14,263 nt of DNA from JALYUA01 sp038229875 (GCA_038229875.1 JBBROA010000106.1:1-14263), one strand, 5' to 3'; shown: positions 1-7,203, counted from the first letter of the stretch. Notes: generated by a model not told the origin, from the letters alone. Made by a program: numbers and translations.

Positions 1-475
1 ACTCTCCCGACATCGCGCGTGAATAAAACTTCTCGTGCGCCTGCATGAGGCGGACTTCGGACGTGACGGCCGGCTGGATGCGATGCCCGGTCACGGCAGC
101 GACCTCGTCGACCGCCTGAAGATTGGAAGGATCTCGAAACGCGACCTTCAGGGTCGTCTTCTCGAAAGCATACGGGAACGCTCCGAGCCGAGCCGCGCGT
201 TCGGCACTCAACGACGCCACCGCCTTCGGCTCCGCATGGGAGAGGGTCAACCAGCCGACGGATCGGCAGTGATGAAGACGCGAGAGCGCATCGAGCAGCG
301 CGTCTTCGGTCAAGAGCCCGCTCGCGAGAAGGACGCCGCCGAGGCGAAGCCGATGTCCCGCCCGGGTCTGCGCGGCGAGCGCCCTCGACAGTGCGGGTTC
401 GGTGACGAGGCCCTCGCCGAGGAGCCATTCCCCGAGGCGGGCGCGTCTGCTGGCGGTGATCATGGCTCCCGACAT
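1..475 (-). CDS. GspE/PilB N-terminal (MshEN-type) domain protein, 3' part outside window
   Basis: At least 158 residues are visible and the reading frame runs off the window edge without a stop. Residues about 13-72 form the paired helices typical of the T2SS protein E N-terminal domain (PF05157), with the pattern LGEWLLGEGLVTEPALSRAL followed by LGGVLLASGLLTEDALLDAL. Residues about 88-152 match the second half: SAERAARLGAFPYAF, then LKVAFRDPSN, and a final helix ending HEKFYSR. In known proteins this domain precedes the secretion or pilus ATPase and can bind c-di-GMP. It also occurs alone or joined to other domains in Acidobacteriota, and no ATPase part can be seen here. The start is ATG at 475, or ATG at 463 (MITASRRARLG), which has GGGAG close upstream and a TAGAAT hexamer 10 nt before it. 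The family call is fairly sure; the full protein is unknown. Confidence 0.75.
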   Translation of the reverse strand, partial: MSGAMITASRRARLGEWLLGEGLVTEPALSRALAAQTRAGHRLRLGGVLLASGLLTEDALLDALSRLHHCRSVGWLTLSHAEPKAVASLSAERAARLGAFPYAFEKTTLKVAFRDPSNLQAVDEVAAVTGHRIQPAVTSEVRLMQAHEKFYSRAMSGE

Positions 476-584
476 TCTAGACGCATGCCACTCGAGCCGG
501 AAGGTCGCCCCGGGGCCATGAGGGGGCAAGTCCAGCGTTTTCAGCGGTGTACGTTATCAGCACCGGGGTGGCGACCCGGGGGCC

Positions 585-1496
585 CTAGCCCTTTTCTCCG
601 CTCATCTGCTCGTACAGCGTCAACAGCGCCTGGGTCCCGAGATCGCCGCGCCCCTGCGCCTCGATTGCCGAAAGCAGCTGATGGACCAGTGCGGCGCCCG
701 GAAGAGGGGTTCCGATGACGCGCGCGGTCGCCAGCAGAATGGCGAGGTCCTTCTGCTGATGCTTCACGGCAAAGGCCGGTTGAAAGTCCCGGTCGATCAT
801 CTTCCGGCCGAGAACTTCGAGCGCCCACGAATTCGCGGCCCCTCCCGTGAGGGCAGCGTGCAGCGCGTCCAGCGGAAGACCGGCCCGGTTCGCGAACGCG
901 AGCGCCTCCGAAACCGCGAGAAGGTTGCAGGCCACCAGGATCTGATTGGCGGCCTTCCCGAGCTGGCCCGATCCCGAGGCGCCCAGGTGCGTCACGCGTT
1001 TTCCCATCGCCTCGAACACGGGTCTCGCTTCCTCGAGCGCGCCGCCGTCGCCGCCCACGAAGAACGTCAGCGTTCCTTCGACGGCCCCTTTCTGCCCGCC
1101 CGAAACCGGCGCATCCAGAAACCGATGGCCCGTATCGGAGAGTCGCGCCGAGATCGAACGCGCGGCCTCAGCCGCCGTGGTCGAGCAGTCGATGAGGATT
1201 GTCCCGCGCGCGGCGCCCTTCGACGTCCCGGCGGGTCCGAGATGGACCTCCTCGACCTGCGGCGAGTCCGGAAGACACGACACGACCACGTCAGATGCGC
1301 GGCCGACCTCTTCCGGGGTCTCGAACGCGCGAACGCGCGGATTCTCCGGCAGGAGCTCCGCGGCCAGCCGTTCGGCCTTCGCCTTCGTCCGGTTGGCGAG
1401 CGCGAGAGGAAACCCGGCGCGTCCGAGATTCCGGGCCATCGCGGAGCCCATGGTTCCGAGGCCCACGAATCCGACCCGGATTACGGATGCCGCCAT
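585..1496 (-). CDS. NAD(P)-dependent beta-hydroxyacid dehydrogenase (3-hydroxyisobutyrate dehydrogenase family)
   Basis: This 303-residue protein has the normal length for the family. Residues 8-22 hold the Rossmann dinucleotide motif GFVGLGTMG, followed by the MARNL helix. Residues 128-135 are the substrate-binding DAPVSGG segment, and GTLTFFVGG follows at 141-149. Residues 172-184 contain the GSGQLGKAANQ motif, in which K181 is the expected catalytic lysine and N184 its partner. KHQQKD at 245-250 matches the conserved cofactor/substrate Lys-Asp pair. The family oxidises 3-hydroxy acids (3-hydroxyisobutyrate) or reduces tartronate semialdehyde, glyoxylate or succinic semialdehyde in the cytosol. 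The sequence does not decide which. The ATG at 1496 has no clear Shine-Dalgarno, but TACAAT lies 7 nt upstream, so the mRNA may be leaderless. The gene stands alone, between the GspE-N gene and a MITE-like element. Confidence 0.92.
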   Translation of the reverse strand: MAASVIRVGFVGLGTMGSAMARNLGRAGFPLALANRTKAKAERLAAELLPENPRVRAFETPEEVGRASDVVVSCLPDSPQVEEVHLGPAGTSKGAARGTILIDCSTTAAEAARSISARLSDTGHRFLDAPVSGGQKGAVEGTLTFFVGGDGGALEEARPVFEAMGKRVTHLGASGSGQLGKAANQILVACNLLAVSEALAFANRAGLPLDALHAALTGGAANSWALEVLGRKMIDRDFQPAFAVKHQQKDLAILLATARVIGTPLPGAALVHQLLSAIEAQGRGDLGTQALLTLYEQMSGEKG

Positions 1497-1503
1497 GCGC
1501 GGG

Positions 1504-1509
1504 ATTGTA
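1504..1509 (-). promoter_or_regulatory. candidate -10 element for the oxidoreductase gene (leaderless)
   Basis: On the minus strand the hexamer TACAAT (5 of 6 to TATAAT) ends 7 nt before the ATG at 1496, which would put the transcription start on the A of the start codon. No good -35 hexamer is seen, and there is no Shine-Dalgarno between it and the gene. This is an inference from position and sequence only. Confidence 0.35.
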
Positions 1510-1575
1510 GTTCCGGCCGCCGCCGGGCGCTCTACGCTGCTCCGGAAGACGCCCTTGTCTCCGGGAGGACTCTAG

Positions 1576-1846
1576 CAGCCCGTGGAAAAATGGATGCGGG
1601 TGTCGCGTTCGGGCTTTTGCAATCGGCGACAGGCGCCAGCGAGACTTTCGTCCTGCATGTCGGTGAGGGTCTCTCTTGGCGTAACGCCGAGCAAAAGCCC
1701 GTCCGCCCTGCGGGTTGCGGCGGCGCGTGGCCGTCTGCATCGTTGACGCTCCTCCCCGATGCGAACAGCATCGCCTTCGTCGCGTCGCCTCCCAGCCGGC
1801 CCCGCGGCGCTCGCAACGCCATCCCACACCCTTTTTCCACGGGCTG
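1576..1846. mobile_element. MITE-like element, 271 bp, with 15-bp terminal inverted repeats and 6-bp target duplication
   Basis: The left end CAGCCCGTGGAAAAA (1576-1590) is the exact reverse complement of the right end TTTTTCCACGGGCTG (1832-1846). Both ends are directly flanked by CTCTAG (1570-1575 and 1847-1852), as expected of a 6-bp target-site duplication. A second inverted pair, GGGTGT (1598-1603) and ACACCC (1826-1831), lies just inside. An 11-bp internal inverted repeat, CGGGCTTTTGC (1610-1620) with GCAAAAGCCCG (1691-1701), and small hairpins at 1678-1688 and 1757-1773 add structure. No convincing ORF is contained, so it would need a transposase supplied in trans. The parent family is not identified. 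It fills most of the 352-bp gap between the oxidoreductase and pseudokinase genes. Confidence 0.7.
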
Positions 1847-1848
1847 CT

Positions 1849-3591
1849 CTAGGAGGAAGGGGACGAGAGCCGGATTCGCTCGAGCCTCGCCTGCCGCGAA
1901 TGCGCGTTGGCATCGTGGAACGCGCCGGCGGCTCTCTCGAACGCGTCGCGCGCCGCGGCGTGATCTCCTCCGCGAAGAAGTCGCTCGCCTTCCGACTCTT
2001 CTCCCCGTCCGCGATCGAACGCCTCGGACGCGAGGTCCCGCGCTTCTCCCCGCTCTGCCTCGATTCTCGCCCACGCGGCCTGGAAGCGCGCATCTTCGGC
2101 GGCCTTGCGGGCGGCGCCGGCATCGGCTGCGCGCAGGCGGCGCGTTGACGGCGCTGGAGCCGCCGCGGCCCGGCCCGAGCCGGCCTCTTTCTGGCCAGCA
2201 TCGCGTTTTCCGACCGTGACCAGCCCGGGCCGGACGGAGGGCTCGCTCCGCGATGGCTCCGCGACGGACGCGGGCGGTACGTCGGCACGCGCGCCCGGCG
2301 CGGCGGCCGGAGACGCCGCGACACCGGCGCGGACGGCGGGAGGCGCCGAAGGAGTGCGAGCTGCGGCGGCCGACCGCTCCCGGTGGATCGCGAGACCTTC
2401 GAATCCGAGGATGATCGCGGCGGCGACGCTGAAATAAGCGGCGCCCGAAACCCACCGGCGCGCCGTCATCGGCCGCGGCGGAGCGGAGTGGCGCGGTGTG
2501 GCCGCGGTCGCCTCGGACTCGCGAGCATCCGCCGGCGCGGGGCCGACCGGTTCCAGGGGGGGACCGTCTCCTTCCGGAGTCGACGAGAGAAAGATGGCCC
2601 CGTCCTCCGGGTCGTCGCGGCGTCTCCCGAGAAAGGGTGTCGCGACCTCGACGGGAGCCATGTTCTCGGCGGAGATCGGGTTCGTCGACTCATGATCGTT
2701 CGTCGGCACGCCGCGGGACTCGGGATTTAAGAGCGTGTAGAGGAAGTAAGCGAGATCGGCGGAGGAGACCGGCGAGGCGCCGGCCGCAAGCTGCTCCTGC
2801 AGGGCGCGGTGGAGCTCGAGGATGGACGGGCGTTCCTCCGGAGTCGCAAAGCAGCGGTCGAGGAGGGTGTTGATGCGGTCGGTGAAGCCGTCCTCCGCGC
2901 GAAACTCAGGGCGCGAGGAGGTGACCACCGGCCGGCGGCAGGTCAGGAGCTCCAGCAGCAGCACTCCCGCGGAAAAAGCGTCGCTCGCCGGGCCCATCCG
3001 TCCGCTCTCGCGCGCTTCTGGGGCGGCATACGGAGCGATGTCGCGGCTCAATCGTCCGCGCATCACGGAGGGGAGCACGGCGTCGGCCAGACCGAATCCG
3101 CCGAGACGCACCTCCGCGTCGATCGAGATCGACACGAACCCGGGCCAGAGAAGACCGTGGCGAATCGGCTCGCCGTCCTTCGGCGAGAACCACGCGTGCT
3201 CGAGAGCGGCGCAGACGCGCTCCGCGATCAGGAGCGCGAACGGAGTGGGGAGAGCGGTCCCCGCGGAGCGGAGCCGCAAAAGGATCGTGTCGAGAGTCCA
3301 GCCCGCCCCTTCGTACCAGGCGTAGTAGGGCGCGCCGTCGGCGACCGCCAGGTCCGCCTGCTGGACGATCGCCTTATGGGACAGATGCGCGACCGTGTCG
3401 CCGTGCCGGGCGATCGCTGAAAAGACAGCGGGCGGCGACAGCTCCGGCGACTGCAGGATCCGGAACCGGACGAACCGTTTTTCGTCGGTGGCGTGGAGCG
3501 CCCGGAAAATGGTCCCGAGACAATCTTCCCCGAGGGCGCCCACCAGAAGGTGGGAGCCTATCCGCCTGGGTTGAAAAGATCCGGTTGACAT
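1849..3591 (-). CDS. membrane-anchored protein-kinase-fold pseudokinase with helical C-terminal tail
   Basis: The protein has 580 residues. Residues about 11-268 follow a Ser/Thr kinase fold (PknB-like), but the key residues are lost. The glycine loop is degenerate (LGEDCLGTIF, 20-29), the VAIK lysine is R44, the HRDLKPxN loop reads HGLLWPGF (145-152) with Leu for the catalytic Asp, and DFG reads GFG (165-167). Structural motifs remain: APE at 190-192, D204 in SDAFSAGVLLLELLT, and R254 in PEERPS. A single membrane span is predicted at about 381-402. An Ala/Pro-rich linker (about 405-485) and a charged helical, TPR-like tail (about 490-572, with LLRGGDHAAARDAFERAAG) follow. Start ATG 3591 was chosen because GAGGTGAGG lies just upstream; an in-frame extension to 3741 would add 50 low-quality residues. 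The likely role is a binding or scaffold protein, with no kinase activity expected. Its stop codon TAG lies in the target duplication of the adjacent MITE. Confidence 0.85.
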   Translation of the reverse strand: MSTGSFQPRRIGSHLLVGALGEDCLGTIFRALHATDEKRFVRFRILQSPELSPPAVFSAIARHGDTVAHLSHKAIVQQADLAVADGAPYYAWYEGAGWTLDTILLRLRSAGTALPTPFALLIAERVCAALEHAWFSPKDGEPIRHGLLWPGFVSISIDAEVRLGGFGLADAVLPSVMRGRLSRDIAPYAAPEARESGRMGPASDAFSAGVLLLELLTCRRPVVTSSRPEFRAEDGFTDRINTLLDRCFATPEERPSILELHRALQEQLAAGASPVSSADLAYFLYTLLNPESRGVPTNDHESTNPISAENMAPVEVATPFLGRRRDDPEDGAIFLSSTPEGDGPPLEPVGPAPADARESEATAATPRHSAPPRPMTARRWVSGAAYFSVAAAIILGFEGLAIHRERSAAAARTPSAPPAVRAGVAASPAAAPGARADVPPASVAEPSRSEPSVRPGLVTVGKRDAGQKEAGSGRAAAAPAPSTRRLRAADAGAARKAAEDARFQAAWARIEAERGEARDLASEAFDRGRGEESEGERLLRGGDHAAARDAFERAAGAFHDANAHSRQARLERIRLSSPSS

Positions 3592-3630
3592 GACCTCACC
3601 TCGGCCGGTCTCGCCCGTCGGGCTCAGAGG

Positions 3631-3656
3631 TCGGGCACCGCCCGAGGACTCCTCGG
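3631..3656 (-). other. overlapping hairpins in the 5' leader of the pseudokinase gene
   Basis: TCGGGC (3631-3636) pairs with GCCCGA (3640-3645), and CCGAGG (3642-3647) pairs with CCTCGG (3651-3656). The two stems share 3642-3645, so they exclude each other. They lie about 40-65 nt before the ATG at 3591. This may be chance in GC-rich DNA or a small regulatory leader. Confidence 0.25.
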
Positions 3657-3832
3657 CGCACGGGGACTGCCGGCCGGAAGATTGTAGGCCATTGCGGCGT
3701 AAATGACGGAGGTCAAAGGAGAAGCCCGCCGGAGCGACCACCCGGCGGGTTTCGGAAAATACCAGCGCTTGGGGAGGGCAGGCGCGACGCCCCCATTAGC
3801 CGCCCCCTCCTGTACGGCACCGTACGGCCCCT

Positions 3833-3850
3833 TCCCCCGTTGCCGGGGGA
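3833..3850. repeat. GC-rich stem-loop downstream of the M13 peptidase gene
   Basis: TCCCCCG (3833-3839) pairs with CGGGGGA (3844-3850) around a TTGC loop, and weaker pairing extends outward. It lies 17 bp past the peptidase stop codon. There is no T-run on the minus strand after it, so it is not a standard intrinsic terminator. It resembles the CCCTCTCCCC/GGGGAGAGGG palindrome at 8352-8378 in composition. The rest of 3742-3866 shows only a CCGTACGG palindrome near 3820. Confidence 0.4.
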
Positions 3851-3866
3851 GAGGAGGCTGCGGCTT

Positions 3867-5933
3867 TCACCAGATCTGACACCTCTGGGCGCGGACCATC
3901 GGGTCTCCGGGCTTGCAGGAGAACGCGCGGGCGAACTCCGGCATGTTTGAGGGGGCTCCGATCGCGCGGAACCGGTCGAGCGGGTGCGGGTTGGTGTTCA
4001 CGATCAGCCGCGCGAACTCCGGGCGGTCGTTGGCGGCCCAGACCCGTGCCCAGTTGATGAAGAAGCGCTGATCGTCGCCCAGTCCGTCGGTCGGAGCGGG
4101 CTTGCCCTTCCCTTCCAGACTCTTCTGGTAGGCGCGATACGCGATGGAGAGGCCCCCGAGGTCCGCGATGCTCTCGCCTAAAACGAGCTTGCCGTTCAAG
4201 TGCTGTTCGCCTTCGAACTTATAGCCCTCGAACTGATTTTCCACGCAGGTCGCGCGCGCCTGGTAGTTCTTCAGGTCTTCGTCGGTCCACCAGTTCTTGA
4301 GATTCCCCTGAGCGTCGAACTTGCGCCCCTGGTCGTCGAACCCGTGCGTCATCTCGTGGCCGATGACCGCGCCCATGCCTCCGTAGTTGACCGCGTCGTC
4401 GGCGTTTTTGTTGAAAAAGGGCGGCTGCAGGATCCCCGCGGGGAAGACGATCTCGTTTAACAGAGGGTTGTAATACGCGTTGACCGCGGGCGGGGTCATG
4501 CCCCAGTCCGTCCGGTCCACCGGTTTTCCGACCTTGGCCAGGTCGCGAGCCCATTCGAATCGCGTCGCGCGCATCGCGTTGACGACATATGGCCCCCGAT
4601 CGATCTGGAGCGCCGAGTAGTCGCGCCACTTGTCGGGGTACCCGATCTTCGGATTGAACGCGTCGAGCTTGGCGAGCGCCGCCTTGCGCGTGTCGGCGCC
4701 CATCCACGACAGAGTCGCGAGGTCATCCCGCAGGGCCGCGATCAGGTTGCGCACCATCCTGTCCGCGCGCTCCTTGGCCTCGGGCGGGAAATACTCCTGG
4801 ACGTAGATCTTCCCGAGCGCGAACCCGAGCTGTCCGTCCGTCGCGCGCACGCACCGCTTCCAGCGCGGCTGGATCTTCTCCGTCCCCTGGAGGGTGCGCT
4901 GGTTGAACTCGAAGTCTTCGTTGACGAAGGCGGAGGAGAGAGCGGGAGCCGCGGTCGCGAGGAGCTGCCAGCGCAGATATGTTTTCCACTGCAGAAGCGG
5001 CACCGTCGTGAGCTGCTTGTCCAGCGCCTGGAAGAATTTCGGCTGCTGAACGTTCAACGCGGAGAGAGCGGGGGGCGCCTCGATGTCGTGAAAGTACGCC
5101 GCCCAGCTGAAATTCGGGGTGAGCGACTTCAGGGCCGCGGGCTCCATGCGGTTGTAGGTCGCGTCTGGATCGCGCTGCTCGACGTTCGTCATCGAGACCT
5201 CGGCGAGCCCGGTTTCGATCGTCATCACGGTGCGGGCATTCGCGGCGGCCTTCGCCGCGTCGTCCCCGGCGAGCTGAAACATCTTCGTGACGTGCGCCAG
5301 GTACTGCTCGCGAATCTTCTTCGAGGCGTCGTCCGTCTTCGTGTAGTAGTCGCGGTCGGGAAGCCCGAGGCCGCCCTGGACGGCCGTCGCGATCACGTCC
5401 GTGCTCTTCTTGCGGTCCTGCTCCGAGCCGAACTGGAACAGAGCGTTGACGCCGGACACCTGCAGCCGCGCCACTTCGGTCTGGAGATCCTTGAGGCTCG
5501 CGATCTTCGCGATGCGGTCGAGCTCGGGCTGAAGCGGCTTCAAGCCCTGGGATTCGATCGCGGTCTCGTCCATGCAGCTCGCGTAGAAGTCGCCGATTTT
5601 CCGCTCTTCGGAGTCCCCTTTCGCCGACTTGTTCGCAGCGCTGCGGTCGAGGATCTTTCGAAGAGCGTCGCGGTTTTTCTCCGCCAGCTCCTGAAACGTG
5701 CCCCACGCGGGGTACTCCGGCGGGATCGGGTACTTCTTCGTCCAGCCGCCGACGGCGTACTGAAAGAAGTTCTGGCAGGCGGCCGCGCTCTTGTCCATGT
5801 CGGACGGGTCGACGCCGGGGACCGGCTTGTCGAGCGGCGGGGGAGCCGCCGTCTGCGCGCCGAGGTAAGTCGCGGCCGCGAAGGCGAGCAGCGGGGCTGC
5901 CCGGAGAGCTCTGCGAGGGGAAAATGTCGTCAC
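3867..5933 (-). CDS. M13 family zinc metallopeptidase (neprilysin/PepO type), secreted
   Basis: The protein is 688 residues, the normal size for bacterial M13 enzymes. A signal peptide is visible at 1-26, with a likely cut after YLGA. The propeptide-like N-terminal region begins near residue 41 (VDPSDMDKSAAACQNFFQYA), matching the family opening. The catalytic domain holds NAYYNP (485-490), the zinc motif HEMTH (526-530, with E527 catalytic), the third zinc ligand E587 and its partner D591 in GESIAD, substrate-contact H650 and R656 in NPHPLDRFRAIG, and the family-typical C-terminal CQIW. These enzymes cut short peptides outside the cytoplasm, in the periplasm or outer envelope. All catalytic residues are present. 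The start is GTG at 5933, supported by an AGGAGG 4 nt upstream. The gene is monocistronic by spacing, with 178 bp to the upstream LysE gene. Confidence 0.96.
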   Translation of the reverse strand: MTTFSPRRALRAAPLLAFAAATYLGAQTAAPPPLDKPVPGVDPSDMDKSAAACQNFFQYAVGGWTKKYPIPPEYPAWGTFQELAEKNRDALRKILDRSAANKSAKGDSEERKIGDFYASCMDETAIESQGLKPLQPELDRIAKIASLKDLQTEVARLQVSGVNALFQFGSEQDRKKSTDVIATAVQGGLGLPDRDYYTKTDDASKKIREQYLAHVTKMFQLAGDDAAKAAANARTVMTIETGLAEVSMTNVEQRDPDATYNRMEPAALKSLTPNFSWAAYFHDIEAPPALSALNVQQPKFFQALDKQLTTVPLLQWKTYLRWQLLATAAPALSSAFVNEDFEFNQRTLQGTEKIQPRWKRCVRATDGQLGFALGKIYVQEYFPPEAKERADRMVRNLIAALRDDLATLSWMGADTRKAALAKLDAFNPKIGYPDKWRDYSALQIDRGPYVVNAMRATRFEWARDLAKVGKPVDRTDWGMTPPAVNAYYNPLLNEIVFPAGILQPPFFNKNADDAVNYGGMGAVIGHEMTHGFDDQGRKFDAQGNLKNWWTDEDLKNYQARATCVENQFEGYKFEGEQHLNGKLVLGESIADLGGLSIAYRAYQKSLEGKGKPAPTDGLGDDQRFFINWARVWAANDRPEFARLIVNTNPHPLDRFRAIGAPSNMPEFARAFSCKPGDPMVRAQRCQIW

Positions 5934-6111
5934 GATTCCTCCTGTTTGATTGCCACGGCGGCCCGGGAGTACGCCGGGCGCGTGAAGGGCCGATGCCCCT
6001 CCGTCCCCCTACGCGCCGGCCGGGGAAAAGTTGTCCACCGAGCATACTTCGCCGCTCCCGGTCCCGCGGGGCACGCTGATTTCACGGGCCGCCTCGCGGT
6101 TCAGTCGAGAT

Positions 6112-6810
6112 CTAGACCGACCCGATGAAGATCGGGTGCCCGCTCTCGGTTCGCGTCGTGATGCGTTTGAGCGTCTTCTCGAGCTTGGGCTCCACGCCGC
6201 CCCCCTGGAGGACGAACATGTACAGCAGTCCGACGATGATCACGAAAATGCCTGCGCCGCGGTTTACCCAGATGAGCTTTGAATACGTGAAATGGCGCCG
6301 GAACGCATAGACGGTCGCAACGAGGACGGACCACCAGAGCGCCGCGCCAACCGTCACTCCGGCGACGAGATCGACGGTCAGGATCGGATGTCCTTTCACC
6401 GCGCCGAGCCCCATCGTCGCGAAGATCGCCCCGAACGCCAGGAATCCCATCGGGTTGGTCAGGGTGAGGAAGAAGGTGGAGAGGAAGTGCCCTGCGAGTC
6501 CACGGGCGCTGCGGGTCTTCTCCCGCTCCTTCGGCCGCGTCAGCAGAAGGCGGACCCCGAGAACCACCAGGATCGCTCCACCGATCCGCTGCATCCAGGC
6601 GCCGTGCTCGACGAGAAACTCGGAGATGAAGCTAGCCCCGAACGCGGCCGCGGTGCCGTAGACCGCATCGGCGGCCGCGGAGCCGAACCCCGAGACAAAT
6701 CCGGCCCGCCGCCCCTGATTCATCGTGCGCTGGACGCAGAGCGCCGCGATCGGCCCGACCGGCGCGGAAAGCGCGAAACCGATGATCAGGCCTTTGACGA
6801 AGAAGGGCAC
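6112..6810 (-). CDS. LysE/RhtB family amino-acid exporter
   Basis: The protein has 232 residues with about six hydrophobic helices, at roughly 4-24, 37-61, 72-91, 109-135, 146-170 and 184-203. The N-terminal signature SAPVGPIAALCVQRTMNQG (15-33), followed by GFVSGFGSAAADAVYG (37-52), is diagnostic of the LysE superfamily, and TNPMGFLAFGAIF (118-130) matches the conserved Asn-Pro in the fourth helix. The family exports amino acids or related small molecules across the inner membrane; the substrate cannot be read from sequence. The start is GTG at 6810. There is no Shine-Dalgarno, but a TATAGC/TTATAG element sits 8-9 nt upstream, which may mean a leaderless mRNA. A 7-bp stem-loop with a CTTC loop (6120-6137) covers the last sense codons and stop region but has no T-run. 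Confidence 0.92.
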   Translation of the reverse strand: MPFFVKGLIIGFALSAPVGPIAALCVQRTMNQGRRAGFVSGFGSAAADAVYGTAAAFGASFISEFLVEHGAWMQRIGGAILVVLGVRLLLTRPKEREKTRSARGLAGHFLSTFFLTLTNPMGFLAFGAIFATMGLGAVKGHPILTVDLVAGVTVGAALWWSVLVATVYAFRRHFTYSKLIWVNRGAGIFVIIVGLLYMFVLQGGGVEPKLEKTLKRITTRTESGHPIFIGSV

Positions 6811-6818
6811 GTGGGGAG

Positions 6819-6825
6819 GCTATAA
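6819..6825 (-). promoter_or_regulatory. candidate -10 element for the LysE gene (leaderless)
   Basis: The minus strand reads TTATAGC, with 8-9 nt to the GTG start at 6810 and no ribosome-binding site between them. No clear -35 is seen. The positional logic is the same as for the elements at 1504-1509 and 8120-8125, but the match is weaker. Confidence 0.25.
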
Positions 6826-6826
6826 C

Positions 6827-6900
6827 GTCGCCTTCGCTCACTCCGGGACGTGCCGTTCGCCCCGCGAACGGCACCGGCCAGCGGCTCGCCTGTCGGCTCG
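6827..6900. repeat. dispersed repeat, copy 1
   Basis: The segment starting GTCGCCTTCGCTCACT and continuing to ACGGCACCGGCCAGCGGCTCG aligns with 7124-7202, which starts GTCGCCTCCGCTCACT and contains ACGGCACCGGCCGGCGGCTCG. The ends match well; the middle has small indels. It is non-coding and begins just upstream of the LysE start. Confidence 0.5.
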
Positions 6901-6986
6901 ACCGCTGGCCTCGTCCCTCCGTTCGCTGCGGCTCCCGCCCCGAGAGGCTCCTCCTTCCCTTCGGTCAGGAGACTCCTCTCGGGGCG
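6850..6986. repeat. cluster of three consecutive long palindromes
   Basis: Three inverted repeats follow each other. GTGCCGTTCGC (6850-6860) pairs perfectly with 6864-6874 around a 3-nt loop. GGCCAGCGG (6876-6884) pairs with CCGCTGGCC (6902-6910). CGCCCCGAGAGG (6936-6947) pairs with CCTCTCGGGGCG (6975-6986), with further inner pairing of CTCCT and AGGAG. There is no T-run and no credible ORF. This may be a structured extragenic repeat or the debris of a mobile element. The function is not known. Confidence 0.55.
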
Positions 6987-7050
6987 AGCTTAGCCACCAG
7001 CTCGCCGGAAGCGCAGCTCCGCTCCCTCTCCCGACGGGAGTGTTCAGCCC

Positions 7051-7088
7051 GGACACATGGTGAACAGGTGTTTGGAGACATGGTGGAC
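7051..7088. mobile_element. probable insertion-sequence end (IS481-like), remnant
   Basis: GGACACATGGTGAAC (7051-7065) is repeated as GGAGACATGGTGGAC (7074-7088), 13 of 15 bases identical with 23-bp spacing, separated by AGGTGTTTG. From memory, this doubled GACACATGGTGAAC/GACATGGTGGAC layout resembles the ends of IS481-type elements. No transposase gene lies in the window, so it would be a relic or a solo end. The family assignment is tentative. With the repeats on either side it makes up the 393-bp gap between the LysE start and the small ORF. Confidence 0.35.
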
Positions 7089-7123
7089 ACATTTAAGGCG
7101 GAGGATTGGTGAGGGGCGGCTGC

Positions 7124-7202
7124 TGTCGCCTCCGCTCACTACGCGAGCTGCTGTCGCCGTGCGCGGCTACGGCACCGGCCGGCGGCTCGGCTCAGACTCC
7201 CG
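7124..7202. repeat. dispersed repeat, copy 2
   Basis: This is the partner of 6827-6900, in direct orientation. Shared blocks are CGCTCACT near the start and ACGGCACCGGCC followed by GCGGCTCG near the end. It ends immediately before the stop codon of the small ORF at 7204-7530 and so may mark a junction between inserted and resident DNA. Confidence 0.45.
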
Positions 7203-7203
7203 C

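Noticed and set aside
561..580. Hairpin downstream of the oxidoreductase gene
   Set aside because: The stem is short with a mismatch and no T-run; expected by chance in GC-rich DNA.
681..2219. Long open frame of 512 codons on the plus strand
   Set aside because: It lies antisense to the oxidoreductase and pseudokinase genes and crosses the MITE; the product is Arg-rich and low in family-like motifs, typical of a shadow frame in GC-rich DNA.
3592..3741. 50-residue N-terminal extension of the pseudokinase
   Set aside because: The added residues are unlike the family, and a strong Shine-Dalgarno precedes the ATG at 3591.
3833..3850. Intrinsic terminator for the M13 gene
   Set aside because: The stem is good but no T-run follows on the minus strand.
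4723..6045. 440-codon open frame on the minus strand overlapping the M13 gene
   Set aside because: It is a shifted frame of the peptidase, very Arg/Gly-rich, and the true frame has all catalytic motifs.
6120..6137. Terminator at the end of the LysE gene
   Set aside because: A 7-bp stem with a 4-nt loop overlaps the last codons, but there is no T-run after it.
6838..7092. 84-codon minus-strand frame through the insertion-sequence-like motif, considered as a transposase fragment
   Set aside because: No DDE or helix-turn-helix motif is visible; it reads through palindromes and repeats.
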